Shown: positions 20,301-29,178 of the stretch, piece by piece
Layout: each line of letters starts with the position of its first letter
How positions within the stretch are numbered: the stretch's first letter is position 1
DNA from: Marinobacter halodurans
Lineage (GTDB): Bacteria > Pseudomonadota > Gammaproteobacteria > Pseudomonadales > Oleiphilaceae
Direction: 5' to 3'
DNA length: 63,301 nucleotides
Assembly: GCF_004327985.1 (NCBI RefSeq)
Contig: NZ_SJDL01000032.1
Location: 1 to 63,301, forward strand
Notes under the pieces: model-generated
What the model was told of the DNA's origin: nothing
Database searches by the model: none
The model's input: only the letters and a program-made list of their open reading frames with translations
Program-made: the position numbers and the translations under genes

Positions 20301-21600
20301 TCGCACAATTGCGTGTCACGATACTAGTCGTTTCTTTTCCCGGCAGGTTGGAGAATGCACCAGTGGGGGTTGAGTCCAGGCTCGTCACCATAATCTGGTC
20401 AATCGGAACAGGGACCTCTCGCGGACGAATTCGAAGTGTCTGAGTTCCGGTTGAATTAAATGTGACCGTTCCCCACTTATCCCAAGTCCAACCGGGATCA
20501 TACTTGAGCCCTTTCCACCATTTTGTCCACTCAGCACCATCAGATGCCGTCCGGAAATCATTTCCATCAATTGCGATCGTTATGTCCGATGAACCATAGC
20601 CAAGCAAATTGACCCACATGGAGTCTGAATTTCCATCCCGGGTGTTTTTCCGAATCCATATGGCGTACTCACCAGATACAGGCACGTTAAAACTCAGAGA
20701 GACTTCGCCATAGCTGGCAGGAGAAGGTGAATCATTAGCATCCCCTGTTGGAGAAACTATGTAATCGTTACCACCAGCTGACTGGAGAAGACCTGAATCC
20801 GCACCAGCAGATTTGCTGCCGATCACATAATCGCCGTTCAAAACACCATTCTCGGCCTCCAGAAGGACAGAGTTACCTTGATTAAACTGCTGTTCTGCGC
20901 CTGCTTTTTGGGGATCAAAGGTATATGAGGAGGTCTCATCGATTACCCAGTATGTCGCAGGATAATATGTGTAATCTTTATCTCCGGCACTACAGGTATT
21001 ACCCTGATTATCGCAAACCATATCATCATCATTGATGTCGAAGTCCCATTGACTGTCGGTTTTCTTCGACGTATCGAAATCGGACGTCAGGTCCAGGGTG
21101 TCACTCGTGTAGTTTGGATCATACGGCGCTGCAGTCCCTGGATATTCCGAGAACGAAAAACCACCGTAGCTTGGCCAAGGGTCATACGTTTCATTAGGAT
21201 CGTAGTAGGCCTTGTTGTAAGCGGCACTACGGGCAAATGCGTAGGCTTTTATCGGAGGCACCGCCCCTTGATTACCTGCCTGGGTTGCGGCAGCGTTGGA
21301 ATAGTCACTGCTCGAACCATTTGGGAAGAGATAGGCGTACTTGTCCCCCGTCCCATCGACGAAGGTTCCATCAGACTTGACAAACGTTCCTTCGTCGTTG
21401 AGCCATAGCGCGCCGTCATTGGCTGGCATGAGGAGTTCGAAGTCCATACTGCCTGAATCGTCGATGCCCAGGATCAAATTGTGTTTGACTGAGCCGGCCA
21501 GAAACAGTGGTTGGGAAGACGGAACGACCGGATCAGCCGCGCCTGCCGCCGGTAACACCAGCGCCATCGCGCCAAAAAAAGTCTTTAATTTATCGCGCAT
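17314..21600 (-). CDS. pilY1: Type IV pilus tip adhesin and biogenesis factor PilY1
   Basis: I place the start at ATG 21600, with GGAGG seven bases upstream, giving 1428 residues. A signal peptide ends near residue 21. The MIDAS motif DDSGS (47-51) opens a von Willebrand A region whose remainder (DVTMYDLD near 529, LLFTDGF at 589-595) appears only after a long insertion. Residues about 245-415 look like a CBM6/CBM35-type beta-sandwich. The C-terminal PilY1 beta-propeller (about 880-1330) carries the calcium loop D1139-T-N-G-D-R-V-A-D1147, with further Dx[DN]xDG loops at 1194-1202 and 1360-1368. It would act at the pilus tip in surface attachment and in countering retraction. Confidence 0.93.
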   Translation of the reverse strand: MRDKLKTFFGAMALVLPAAGAADPVVPSSQPLFLAGSVKHNLILGIDDSGSMDFELLMPANDGALWLNDEGTFVKSDGTFVDGTGDKYAYLFPNGSSSDYSNAAATQAGNQGAVPPIKAYAFARSAAYNKAYYDPNETYDPWPSYGGFSFSEYPGTAAPYDPNYTSDTLDLTSDFDTSKKTDSQWDFDINDDDMVCDNQGNTCSAGDKDYTYYPATYWVIDETSSYTFDPQKAGAEQQFNQGNSVLLEAENGVLNGDYVIGSKSAGADSGLLQSAGGNDYIVSPTGDANDSPSPASYGEVSLSFNVPVSGEYAIWIRKNTRDGNSDSMWVNLLGYGSSDITIAIDGNDFRTASDGAEWTKWWKGLKYDPGWTWDKWGTVTFNSTGTQTLRIRPREVPVPIDQIMVTSLDSTPTGAFSNLPGKETTSIVTRNCATDAEPSYYNAFRLYPDAFSGVDAIGPDGRCLKKYEIKSTVSDYPSGRSYKEELQNFSNWFTYYRRRHQSIRGGLGAAFQGISGIYAGMYWINNQRDVTMYDLDKAADLKTFLQDNYDHVSSGGTPLRDALDHARSQFKRTGDNAPIQYACQKNFTLLFTDGFAQSETISGIDNADGEAGEPYQDKYSSTLADIAYKMYVDNPRSDLKPLGAVRVPSSCDSANPPNTADCNTNLHINTYTVGLGAIGTLFNQTITKDSEKYSYKAVQNAYDHPPTWPDVSTIRDRRQIDDLYHAAVNGRGEIFNANTPALLASELSSALRDIIASLGSASGVTFNSATLESDSLIFSALFNSTAWSGDVEARALDPQSGDIAEDASWSAADVLDDTAPSSRTILTYSNDTGDGVPFRWDGSYDLLDSGQKADLQTSPTGVTDSLGEERLAYLRGTASTDFRNRDGRLGDIVHSTPLYVGAPRLSWPDADPFGTDAERYTSFRGDTNNVNRTPMVYVGANDGMLHGFKAVENESDGGGKELLAYVPRSIFSSDKKSGLHYLTDPDYRHKYYVDLSPQAVDVYMPGSDGGTPAWRTVLIGGLRGGGAGIFALDVTDPSTFSDANASSTVLWEFDASDGAPELNYQFDQPVVAMMNNGRWALLMGNGFADGSSVDDEKTGLFIIYMDGGLDGTWTRGSDSDYQFIEVGSTGGLGGVSVIDTNGDRVADRVYAGDLEGNMWTFDVSNSDSSKWGSAFSSGTGNNAEPAPLFTAANDFDGDGVIERQPIAMAPLVLRNNDSPVGSEGTNGEDYMVYFGTGKYFENGDPGDTSKQTMYGIWDRGVGSLKRDSLQEQTITTTASEDLREVSENSVDWAGNVKQQYGWYSDLPEEGERVLNTPKFRGEVLFYETYTPSQNACSSGGSNWFMSTSPDGSAPDSSVFDSNNDGTVDDDDGNYGGQRQDDSSTGSTGLLGNKQYYQKKNGQPGEREVDTGKDTNRAGRLGWHEITGS

Positions 21601-21616
21601 CTTACTTCCTCCGATG

Positions 21617-22156
21617 CTATTTAGCCGTTCCGTAATAGGATTCAATCACTCGACGGGTCTCACCATTCCGCCCGGAGCTCCATGCCACTATTTTGAAACC
21701 CAGCGGCTTGGATCCACCGGTGTTGTCGTCGTAGTTGGTAATCTGTATATCGCCGGGCGCCTCTTTAGTACTGGTCTGGCCGATATACTCAATAAAGTAT
21801 CGGGGGTTTTCCGCTAATGTCTCCGGAAACCCAGTAGCAGCAATACTTGCTGATCCGGAACTATCCCATGTTGAGTCATCAAGTGGGTCGGGTGCATTTC
21901 CTCGTGTATAAAGCCCGTTATCGGTGCCAAAACTTCCAAGAGTGACCGTCTTATCTTCGAGAAATAGCTCAGCTTCTCTGAGAGCATACTCAGCGCTTTC
22001 CAGCGATATCTGGCCTTCCCTGACGGCCGACGTCATTTTGTCTTGCAGTAACGCTCCCTGCATTCCGGACAGCGCAAGCAGAGTCAGGACGAGCAATATC
22101 AAAAGACTAGTCAGGAGAACGGCGCCACGTTGACGAAAACCTGATATTGGCTGCAT
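21617..22156 (-). CDS. pilX: Minor type IV pilin PilX
   Basis: The 179-residue protein begins MQPISGFRQRG, with cleavage after G11 and a long hydrophobic helix (AVLLTSLLILLVLTLLAL). It has no glutamate at mature position 5, as in PilX and GspK relatives, which sit at the pilus tip and prime assembly. The gene lies between pilW (5 bp upstream) and pilY1 (start 16 bp downstream). Confidence 0.9.
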   Translation of the reverse strand: MQPISGFRQRGAVLLTSLLILLVLTLLALSGMQGALLQDKMTSAVREGQISLESAEYALREAELFLEDKTVTLGSFGTDNGLYTRGNAPDPLDDSTWDSSGSASIAATGFPETLAENPRYFIEYIGQTSTKEAPGDIQITNYDDNTGGSKPLGFKIVAWSSGRNGETRRVIESYYGTAK

Positions 22157-22161
22157 TCCCG

Positions 22162-23211
22162 TTATCCTCCAATGCGATTTCGTATCGATGCAGTGATGGT
22201 GTATTGCCGCCGCAACCGCCCGTCACCCCCGTATGTCTTACCGAAAAAGTTGATGTCCGGCTGATCGGGGGCAACGTTGGTCTCCTGAGAACGGCTAAGC
22301 AGGCTCACTCGCAGCGCGACGACAGCCCCCATATCAGAGACGCTGCCCGCATCGCGCCAAACTTCTGCCGTGTAGTCACCATCGAGATCTTCCCCATAGA
22401 GAATCTGCATGTCTTCGATTCCCTCGATGAGTTCAATCGCCTGGATGCTTCCTACCCCACCAGAACCACCATAATCGGCGCTTCGCATAAAGAGCGCCGG
22501 TTCTCCGCTCGCGCCAGCTGCAATGTAATATTGTTCGAAATAAGGAACATAGATGGACGCACCTTCATCATAAACTTGAGAGAGGCAATGGGCGTTGGAA
22601 CCAGGGCACCCCGGATTGCCTGCGTTATAGTTTCCTGGCGAGGAATTCCCGGTGTTATGCACAACGGTACCGTTGCTAGCGTTCACGTTCGTTGCCTGAA
22701 ATATATCTCCACCCCGGCAATCCGTGATGTAAACAATGTCATCGTCAGCCAAGCTGCTTGAATCATTGACGTGCAGATTGGCAGAAGCCTGCTCCATGAC
22801 TTTGGTGATCGTGATGTTAGAATCGCCTCCTACACCTCTGACAATGAAGCTGTCCGTTCCAGCAAGTTCCACGCCGCTCCCATCAGCATTATCGGTACCA
22901 TCAAGACCTTCCTTGAAACCAAACGTGGCATCATTATAGCCAGAACCAGTTGGATCCAAATTGTTGACAGCGTTAGAAATACCGCCGGCGCATCCCCAGT
23001 AATCCGCATTCCTTATTGCCTTGGATAGAAGCTCGGACGCCATCCGTCCGGACTCTTGGACGCGACCACTTGCTGCCGTCAGGGAGAAGCTGCGCTGGTT
23101 GCTGACGAAAAGCTGAATCAACCCCGCCGTCAAAATCAATCCCAGAGTCAACGCGACCATGATTTCAACGAGCGACAACCCCGCCTGGGAGCGCCTATTA
23201 ACGACAATCAT
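22162..23211 (-). CDS. pilW: Minor type IV pilin PilW
   Basis: The 349-residue protein has a leader ending at G11, then LSLVE with glutamate 5 and a hydrophobic helix. The large cysteine-containing globular domain matches PilW length and character (GspJ-like). It starts inside the pilV stop (4-nt ATGA overlap), indicating translational coupling. PilV, PilW, PilX and FimU form the tip priming complex in known systems. Confidence 0.92.
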   Translation of the reverse strand: MIVVNRRSQAGLSLVEIMVALTLGLILTAGLIQLFVSNQRSFSLTAASGRVQESGRMASELLSKAIRNADYWGCAGGISNAVNNLDPTGSGYNDATFGFKEGLDGTDNADGSGVELAGTDSFIVRGVGGDSNITITKVMEQASANLHVNDSSSLADDDIVYITDCRGGDIFQATNVNASNGTVVHNTGNSSPGNYNAGNPGCPGSNAHCLSQVYDEGASIYVPYFEQYYIAAGASGEPALFMRSADYGGSGGVGSIQAIELIEGIEDMQILYGEDLDGDYTAEVWRDAGSVSDMGAVVALRVSLLSRSQETNVAPDQPDINFFGKTYGGDGRLRRQYTITASIRNRIGG

Positions 23212-23678
23212 TGCAGAATCCTTGCGTCTAATTTGTAGCTCTGATTAACAGCATCATTACCTAAATCCCGCTCCGACCAATTGATCGTTATCGTGGCAAC
23301 TCCGGATGCATACTTGACGCTGGCGGAAGTGAATCCGGGAAGAGTGCTATTGAGATTAGAAAACCATTCATTGGAATCTATTGCAGCCATTTGGGTTGGC
23401 GTACAGGATGTTCCGCAACCCGGCAGGGTTTTCGAGGCGGTGATATTGTCATATGCGCCGGCTTGCACACCGGGCACGTTGGCGCGTATCCGCTCAACCA
23501 TGTCATACGCCAGCAAATTCACCTGTGACCGAACATTGGAGTTGGTCGTTGACTTCATTGCGAGTGCCTGGACGCCCACGACACCGAGCAACCCGATAGC
23601 CAGAATCAAGAGCGCCACAAGCACCTCAATCATAGTGAAGCCTTTTTCGCCCCGGCCCTTAATCTTCATATGATGCAT
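23208..23678 (-). CDS. pilV: Minor type IV pilin PilV
   Basis: The 156-residue protein has prepilin leader MHHMKIKGRGEKG with cleavage after G13, then FTMIE and a long hydrophobic helix (LVALLILAIGLLGVVGVQAL). This is the PilV/GspI type. ATG 23678 and ATG 23669 are both possible starts; the first has an AGG close upstream. It follows fimU by 4 bp and overlaps pilW by 4 nt. Confidence 0.9.
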   Translation of the reverse strand: MHHMKIKGRGEKGFTMIEVLVALLILAIGLLGVVGVQALAMKSTTNSNVRSQVNLLAYDMVERIRANVPGVQAGAYDNITASKTLPGCGTSCTPTQMAAIDSNEWFSNLNSTLPGFTSASVKYASGVATITINWSERDLGNDAVNQSYKLDARILQ

Positions 23679-23682
23679 CTAC

Positions 23683-24195
23683 CTAGCCGCAAGTTATGGT
23701 ATCGCTCCGGACTCGACCGGATGTATGAATTCGTATTATCCGACCCGTTTCACCTGTTCGGTCGTCACAGAGCTGGAATGAATACTCTGCCCCCCCGCCT
23801 GGTAACGGATCGACAAAACCATTCGCCCTAAATCCGAACGTTGTGAGTGCATCGGGCCCATCAATCGTCATCTTGTCGCTGACGTCCGAGTACACCCGGA
23901 TTTCTTCACCGGCGTCATAGCCATTTGAGCCTTGATCAACCCAAACCCGCCAGCCACCGCCCCATTCGTTTGCACTTCCTGCACTGGAGATCGCTGTAAT
24001 CTCCACAGTGCGGCCACGCTTCACTGCTTCTGTTCGCGCATAATTCAGCGCACCAATGAAAACATTGCTGGTGGATGACATCCGATTGTTGGCAATGAGC
24101 TGCGCAAACGAAGGGATTGCAAACCCGGCAATGATCCCAACCAGGGCGAGCGTCACTAACAGTTCAATGAGGGTAAACCCGTTTTTAAAGCGCAT
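23683..24195 (-). CDS. fimU: Minor type IV pilin FimU (GspH/FimT family)
   Basis: The 170-residue protein has a short leader MRFKNG, then FTLIE and a hydrophobic helix. The C-terminal LCDDRTGETGRIIRIHTSGR stretch is the conserved GspH/FimT ending, with a disulphide-forming pair of cysteines. As the first gene before pilV it occupies the fimU position. The 162 bp upstream (24196-24357) must hold the operon promoter, but I find no clear sigma-70 or sigma-54 match there. Confidence 0.85.
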   Translation of the reverse strand: MRFKNGFTLIELLVTLALVGIIAGFAIPSFAQLIANNRMSSTSNVFIGALNYARTEAVKRGRTVEITAISSAGSANEWGGGWRVWVDQGSNGYDAGEEIRVYSDVSDKMTIDGPDALTTFGFRANGFVDPLPGGGAEYSFQLCDDRTGETGRIIRIHTSGRVRSDTITCG

Positions 24196-24357
24196 AGGTA
24201 ATTAGTTCCATTATTCCGCACATACAGGATAGCCACCGGCGACGGAAGGAACACATCACGGCCGATAGACGGCCAGCTAAGTCTGACGAACGGCACTGCA
24301 GCCGCCGAAAATGTGATCGTTATCTAAAGTGCGGTAAAAAATATCGGGCTAGGAAAA

Positions 24358-25308
24358 TCAGATTTCCCGGGTAGGAATCCGCAACTCTTTGGGCATGGAG
24401 AACACAATATTCTCCTCCCGCCCAGGCACTTCCTCGGGCGCGTCACAGCCAAGGTCCTGGAGTTTGCGGATCACGTCATGCACCAGCACTTCCGGTGCGG
24501 AGGCGCCAGCGGTGACGCCGACGGCGTCGCGGCCTTTGAGCCAGTCGGGGTCGATCTGGGCCGCGTCGTCTATGAGGTAGGCGGGGGTGCCCATGCGTTC
24601 GGCGAGTTCGCGCAGGCGGTTGGAATTGGAACTGTTGGGGGAGCCGACGACCAGCATCAGGTCGCAATCGCCGGCGAGTTGCTTGACCGCGTCCTGGCGG
24701 TTCTGCGTGGCGTAGCAGATGTCGTCCTTGCGCGGTCCCTGGATCTCGGGGAAACGGGAGCGAAGCGCGTCGATGACCCGGGCAGTATCGTCCATGGATA
24801 ATGTGGTCTGGGTGACGTAGGCCAATCGACTGGGATCGCGGACAGCCAGCTCTTCGACATCCGCCTCGTCTTCCACAAGGTAGATATCGCCGCCGTTGCT
24901 GCGGTCGTACTGGCCCATGGTGCCTTCGACCTCCGGATGGCCTTCGTGGCCGATCAGGACGCATTCATGGCCGTCGCGGCTGTAGCGCATGACTTCCATG
25001 TGCACCTTGGTGACCAGCGGACAGGTGGCGTCGAAGACTTTCAGGCCACGACGGGCGGCTTCCTTCTGCACCGCCTGGGACACGCCGTGGGCGCTGAAGA
25101 TCACCAGGTGATCGTCGGGCACTTCGTCGAGCTCATCGACAAAGATGGCCCCGCGATCGCGCAGATTGCTGACCACGAACTTGTTGTGGACGACTTCGTG
25201 ACGGACGTAGATCGGCGCGCCGAACACGTCCAGTGCCCGGTTGACGATCTCAATTGCCCGGTCGACGCCGGCACAGAAGCCGCGGGGATTGGCCAGTCGA
25301 ATCTGCAT
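24358..25308 (-). CDS. ispH: 4-hydroxy-3-methylbut-2-enyl diphosphate reductase
   Basis: IspH catalyses the last step of the MEP pathway, making IPP and DMAPP through an iron-sulfur cluster. The three cluster cysteines are in [10 protein letters not shown] (C12), ATCPLV and CYATQNRQ, and the TQTTLS and GSPNSSNS substrate motifs are intact. At 316 residues it has normal length. It is the last gene of the leftward ribF-ileS-lspA-fkpB-ispH series. Confidence 0.97.
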   Translation of the reverse strand: MQIRLANPRGFCAGVDRAIEIVNRALDVFGAPIYVRHEVVHNKFVVSNLRDRGAIFVDELDEVPDDHLVIFSAHGVSQAVQKEAARRGLKVFDATCPLVTKVHMEVMRYSRDGHECVLIGHEGHPEVEGTMGQYDRSNGGDIYLVEDEADVEELAVRDPSRLAYVTQTTLSMDDTARVIDALRSRFPEIQGPRKDDICYATQNRQDAVKQLAGDCDLMLVVGSPNSSNSNRLRELAERMGTPAYLIDDAAQIDPDWLKGRDAVGVTAGASAPEVLVHDVIRKLQDLGCDAPEEVPGREENIVFSMPKELRIPTREI

Positions 25309-25328
25309 AGTTGCCCTGTCTTGCTGAA

Positions 25329-25781
25329 TCAGTGTGTCGTCTGCGCGGGTTCCACGCTGACGATTTCCACGTCAAAGGTCAGTGTACGCCCGGCCAGGGG
25401 GTGATTGAAATCCACCTCCACCTGATCGCCTTCCACGCGATGAACCACGCCCGGCAGCTCGCCCTGGCGCGCATCAGCGAAGGAAATCACGGCGCCACGC
25501 TCCAGCACCATATCCGGCCCGAAATCGGACCGCTTGAAGGTCTGGATGTTCGACGGATTATGCTGACCGAACGCCTGCTCCGGCGGCACTTCGAAGGTTT
25601 TACGCTCACCGGGCTTCATGCCCACAATGAGGGCCTCGAAGCTTTCCGGCAGGTTGCCGTCACCAAGCTCCAGCGAGGCCGGCTTTTTACCAAAGGTCGA
25701 GTCGATCTCGCTGCCATCCGGCAGCCGTAACGCAAAGTTCAGGGTGACACGGGTCCCCTTGCTCACAGGCAGCGCTGTCAT
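25329..25781 (-). CDS. fkpB: FKBP-type peptidyl-prolyl cis-trans isomerase, SlpA type
   Basis: The 150-residue protein is a short SlyD-like FKBP: an N-terminal FKBP half ([20 protein letters not shown]), an insert-in-flap domain and the closing FKBP strand ([19 protein letters not shown]). It lacks the His-rich metal-binding tail of SlyD, which fits SlpA/FkpB. The gene sits between lspA and ispH, the normal place for fkpB. Confidence 0.92.
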   Translation of the reverse strand: MTALPVSKGTRVTLNFALRLPDGSEIDSTFGKKPASLELGDGNLPESFEALIVGMKPGERKTFEVPPEQAFGQHNPSNIQTFKRSDFGPDMVLERGAVISFADARQGELPGVVHRVEGDQVEVDFNHPLAGRTLTFDVEIVSVEPAQTTH

Positions 25782-25783
25782 GC

Positions 25784-26305
25784 TTATTCTCCCTGATCGG
25801 CCGGCTGCTCCGGCGATTTGCGAAACAGGTCCACGACCATCATCAATGCGCCAATCGTAATGGCCGTATCCGCCAGGTTAAAGGCGGGGAAATGGTACTG
25901 GTTCCAGTAAAAGTGTAGAAAATCGACGACATAACCGTGCACCACACGATCATAGACGTTGCCGATCGCACCGCCCAGGATCAGGACGATGGCCACCGCC
26001 ATCCACCGTTCTCCCGCCCCCAGGCGGGAAAGCCAGCGGATCAGCACCACGCTGACCACCGCCGCCAGGGCGACGAAAAACCAGCGCTGCCAGCCGTCGG
26101 CGCCGGCCAGGAAACTGAAGGCGGCGCCGGTGTTATGCAGCAACGTCAGGCTGAAGAATGGCAACACGTGGACCGACTCGCCATAGCTCAGCGACGCCGA
26201 CGCGATAGCCTTGGTGCCCAGGTCGACGGCGATGACCAGTGCCGCCAGCCACAGCCAGTGCAACGGAGAGCGGGTCACGGCCATCTCCTCTGTCTGAGCC
26301 ATCAT
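25784..26305 (-). CDS. lspA: Lipoprotein signal peptidase (signal peptidase II)
   Basis: LspA removes the signal peptide from diacylglyceryl-prolipoproteins such as BamD and the DUF2057 protein in this window. Start ATG 26305 (or 26302) overlaps the ileS stop as TGATG, giving 173 residues. Four hydrophobic helices and the two aspartyl catalytic motifs are visible (GAIGNVYDRV and FNLADTAI). Confidence 0.95.
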   Translation of the reverse strand: MMAQTEEMAVTRSPLHWLWLAALVIAVDLGTKAIASASLSYGESVHVLPFFSLTLLHNTGAAFSFLAGADGWQRWFFVALAAVVSVVLIRWLSRLGAGERWMAVAIVLILGGAIGNVYDRVVHGYVVDFLHFYWNQYHFPAFNLADTAITIGALMMVVDLFRKSPEQPADQGE

Positions 26306-29124
26306 CAGGCAAACGCCCTCTTCTCGCCGTTGCCCTCGATGTTCTCGATGCAGCGACCGCACAGTTTGGGATGATCGGCATGCTGCCCGACGTCTTCACG
26401 GTGATGCCAGCAACGGTCACACTTGGAATGAGCCGTCGGCACGACGCGGACCCGCAGCCCTTCCAGGCCGGTCTGCTCGGCATCGCCGGCTTCCGCAATC
26501 GGTGCCACGGTCGCTTCAGAGGTGATCAGCACGAAGCGGAGTTCGTCGCCCAGCGCTTCCAGATCGGCCTTGAGATCACCCTCGCAATACAGGGTCACTT
26601 CGGCACTCAGGGAGCCCTTGATGTCGCCCCGGTTACGGGCATCTTCCAGGCACTTGTTCACAGCTTCTTTCACGCCCTGAATGTCATCCCAGTATTCGCG
26701 ACCCATCGACAGGTCCGCCGGCAACGCGACCAGGCCGCTGTACCAGTCTTCCAGGAAGACGCTCTCGCCACGCTCGCCCGGCAGGTGCTGCCAGATCTCG
26801 TCGGCGGTGAAGCTCAGGATCGGCGCGATCCAGCGCACCAGCGCCTCCGCCACATGGAACAGCGCGGTCTGGCAGGATCGACGGGCGAGGCTGTCCGCCT
26901 GGGTGGTGTACTGACGATCCTTGATGATGTCGAGATAGAACCCGCCCAGCGTCGCTTCACAGAAGTTATAGATCTTCTGGTAAACCTTGAGGAAGGCGTA
27001 GTTCTGGTAATCCTCATTCAGGGACTGCTGCATCGTCAACGCCCGATCCACCATCCAGCGATCCAGCGCGAGCATGTCTTCCGGCGCAACGGCGTGCTTG
27101 TCCGGCTCAAATCCGGTGAGGTTGCTGAGCAGGAAGCGCGCGGTGTTGCGGATCCGGCGGTAGCCATCCGCGGTCTGCTTGAGGATGTCGTTGGACACCG
27201 TCATCTCGCCGCTGTAATCCGTTGCCGCCACCCACAGGCGCAGGATATCGGCACCCAGCTGGTTCATGACTTCCTGCGGCGCGATGACGTTACCCAGCGA
27301 CTTGGACATCTTGCGGCCCTTGCCGTCCACGGTGAAGCCATGGGTCAGCACCTGCTTGTACGGCGCGACACCGTTGATGGCGATGGACGTCTTGAGCGAG
27401 GACTGGAACCAGCCGCGATGCTGATCCGAGCCCTCCAGGTACATATCTGCCGGGAACTGCCCCAGATCTTCGCGCTTCTGCAGGACGGAGGCGTGCGTGA
27501 CGCCGGAATCGAACCACACGTCCAGGGTATCGGTAACCTTGTCGTACTGATCCGCGTCCGCGCCCAGCAGGCTGGCCGTGTCCAGTTCGTACCAGGCGTC
27601 AATGCCGCCCTCTTCGACCTGCTTGGCGACCGCCTCGATCAGCTCCGGCGTGTTCGGATGCAGCTCCTGGATTTCCTTGTGGATAAAGAGCGCAATGGGC
27701 ACGCCCCAGGTGCGCTGACGAGAGATACACCAGTCGGGCGACTGCTCGACCATCGCCTCGATGCGGTTCTGGCCCCAGGCCGGCACCCAGCGTACGCCCT
27801 TGATGGCTTCCAGAGCCTTATCCTTGAGGCCTTTCACGTCCATGCTGATGAACCACTGCGGCGTCGCACGGTAGATCAGCGGTGTCTTGGTCCGCCAGCA
27901 ATGCGGGTAGCTGTGCTGGAACTTTTCCTTGCGCACCAGCTTGCCTTCACGCTCCAGTGCCTCGCAGATGGGGTCATCCGCCTTGTAGACATGAACGCCC
28001 GCGAACTCGCCGGCCGCACTGGTATAGGTGCCATCGGCCTGGACCAGGTTCAGCGTGTCAATGCCGTAGACCTTGCCGACTTCAAAATCTTCCAGGCCGT
28101 GATCCGGCGCCGTATGCACCGCACCAGTACCGGCGTCCGTCGTGACGTGATCACCGAGAACGACAGGCACCTGCTTGTCATAGAACGGATGCTGGAGTTT
28201 CTGGTGCTCCAGCGACGTGCCGCTGCAAGTTGCGAGGACCTTGTAATCCCCGATACCCCAGCGCGTCATGATGTCTTCCAGCATGTCGGAGGCCAGCACC
28301 ATACGCTCAGGTCCGTTGCCGACTTCGAGCTGCACCAGTGCGTATTCCAGTTCCGCGTTCAACGACACCGCCTGGTTGGCCGGGATGGTCCAGGGTGTGG
28401 TGGTCCAGATCACGACCGAGACCGGGCCATCGCCACCGGGCTGACCGAAGGCACTCAGTACCGCCTCCTGATCGGCCGCGGTAAAGCGCACGTCGATCTG
28501 GGTCGACGTTTTGTCCTGATACTCGACTTCAGCTTCCGCCAGTGCAGATTGACCGACGACACTCCAGTACACCGGCTTATAGCCGCGAACCAAGTGGCCA
28601 TTTTCAACAATCCGGCCCAGGGCGCGGATGATGTCGGCTTCCACCTTCGGGTCCATGGTCAGGTACGGTTTATCCCAGGTACCAAACACGCCCAGCCGGA
28701 TGAAATCGGCCTTCTGACCCTCGATCTGCTTGGCGGCATAGTCGCGACAGGCCTGGCGGAAGGTCTTGTAGTCCACCTTCACCCCGGCCTTGCCGATTTC
28801 CTGCTCCACCTTGTGCTCGATCGGCAGACCGTGGCAGTCCCAGCCCGGCACGTAGGGCGCGTCGTAGCCCATGAAACTGCGGGACTTGACGATCATGTCC
28901 TTCAGAATCTTGTTCACCGCATGACCGATATGAATGCTGCCGTTCGCGTACGGAGGACCATCGTGGAGAATCCAGCGCTCGCGGCCCATGCGGGCTTCGC
29001 GGAGCTTTCCGTAGATATCGGCATCCTGCCAGCGCTGGAGCATTTCGGGCTCGCGCTTGGCCAGGTTGCCACGCATCGGAAACCCGGTTTCCGGCAGGTT
29101 CAGGGTATGCTTGTAATCGCTCAT
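26305..29124 (-). CDS. ileS: Isoleucyl-tRNA synthetase
   Basis: The 939-residue class I synthetase has the HIGH motif as [11 protein letters not shown], the CP1 editing domain, KMSKS as [10 protein letters not shown], the anticodon-binding domain and a C-terminal zinc finger with paired cysteines (CDRCWHH and LCGRCIENI). This is the bacterial type 1 (mupirocin-sensitive type) architecture. It overlaps lspA by one base. No T-box is expected or seen upstream. Confidence 0.97.
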   Translation of the reverse strand: MSDYKHTLNLPETGFPMRGNLAKREPEMLQRWQDADIYGKLREARMGRERWILHDGPPYANGSIHIGHAVNKILKDMIVKSRSFMGYDAPYVPGWDCHGLPIEHKVEQEIGKAGVKVDYKTFRQACRDYAAKQIEGQKADFIRLGVFGTWDKPYLTMDPKVEADIIRALGRIVENGHLVRGYKPVYWSVVGQSALAEAEVEYQDKTSTQIDVRFTAADQEAVLSAFGQPGGDGPVSVVIWTTTPWTIPANQAVSLNAELEYALVQLEVGNGPERMVLASDMLEDIMTRWGIGDYKVLATCSGTSLEHQKLQHPFYDKQVPVVLGDHVTTDAGTGAVHTAPDHGLEDFEVGKVYGIDTLNLVQADGTYTSAAGEFAGVHVYKADDPICEALEREGKLVRKEKFQHSYPHCWRTKTPLIYRATPQWFISMDVKGLKDKALEAIKGVRWVPAWGQNRIEAMVEQSPDWCISRQRTWGVPIALFIHKEIQELHPNTPELIEAVAKQVEEGGIDAWYELDTASLLGADADQYDKVTDTLDVWFDSGVTHASVLQKREDLGQFPADMYLEGSDQHRGWFQSSLKTSIAINGVAPYKQVLTHGFTVDGKGRKMSKSLGNVIAPQEVMNQLGADILRLWVAATDYSGEMTVSNDILKQTADGYRRIRNTARFLLSNLTGFEPDKHAVAPEDMLALDRWMVDRALTMQQSLNEDYQNYAFLKVYQKIYNFCEATLGGFYLDIIKDRQYTTQADSLARRSCQTALFHVAEALVRWIAPILSFTADEIWQHLPGERGESVFLEDWYSGLVALPADLSMGREYWDDIQGVKEAVNKCLEDARNRGDIKGSLSAEVTLYCEGDLKADLEALGDELRFVLITSEATVAPIAEAGDAEQTGLEGLRVRVVPTAHSKCDRCWHHREDVGQHADHPKLCGRCIENIEGNGEKRAFA

Positions 29125-29178
29125 AGTGCTCTGTCGGTCAATGGTGAATCGTGCTGTTGAAAGGCTCTCAACAAGGCG

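Noticed and set aside
24196-24357. Sigma-54 promoter for the fimU operon
   Set aside because: No TGGCAC-N5-TTGC match with correct spacing; only loose GG/GC pairs were seen.
26239-29160. 973-codon plus-strand frame opposite ileS
   Set aside because: Antisense shadow of ileS with no family resemblance.
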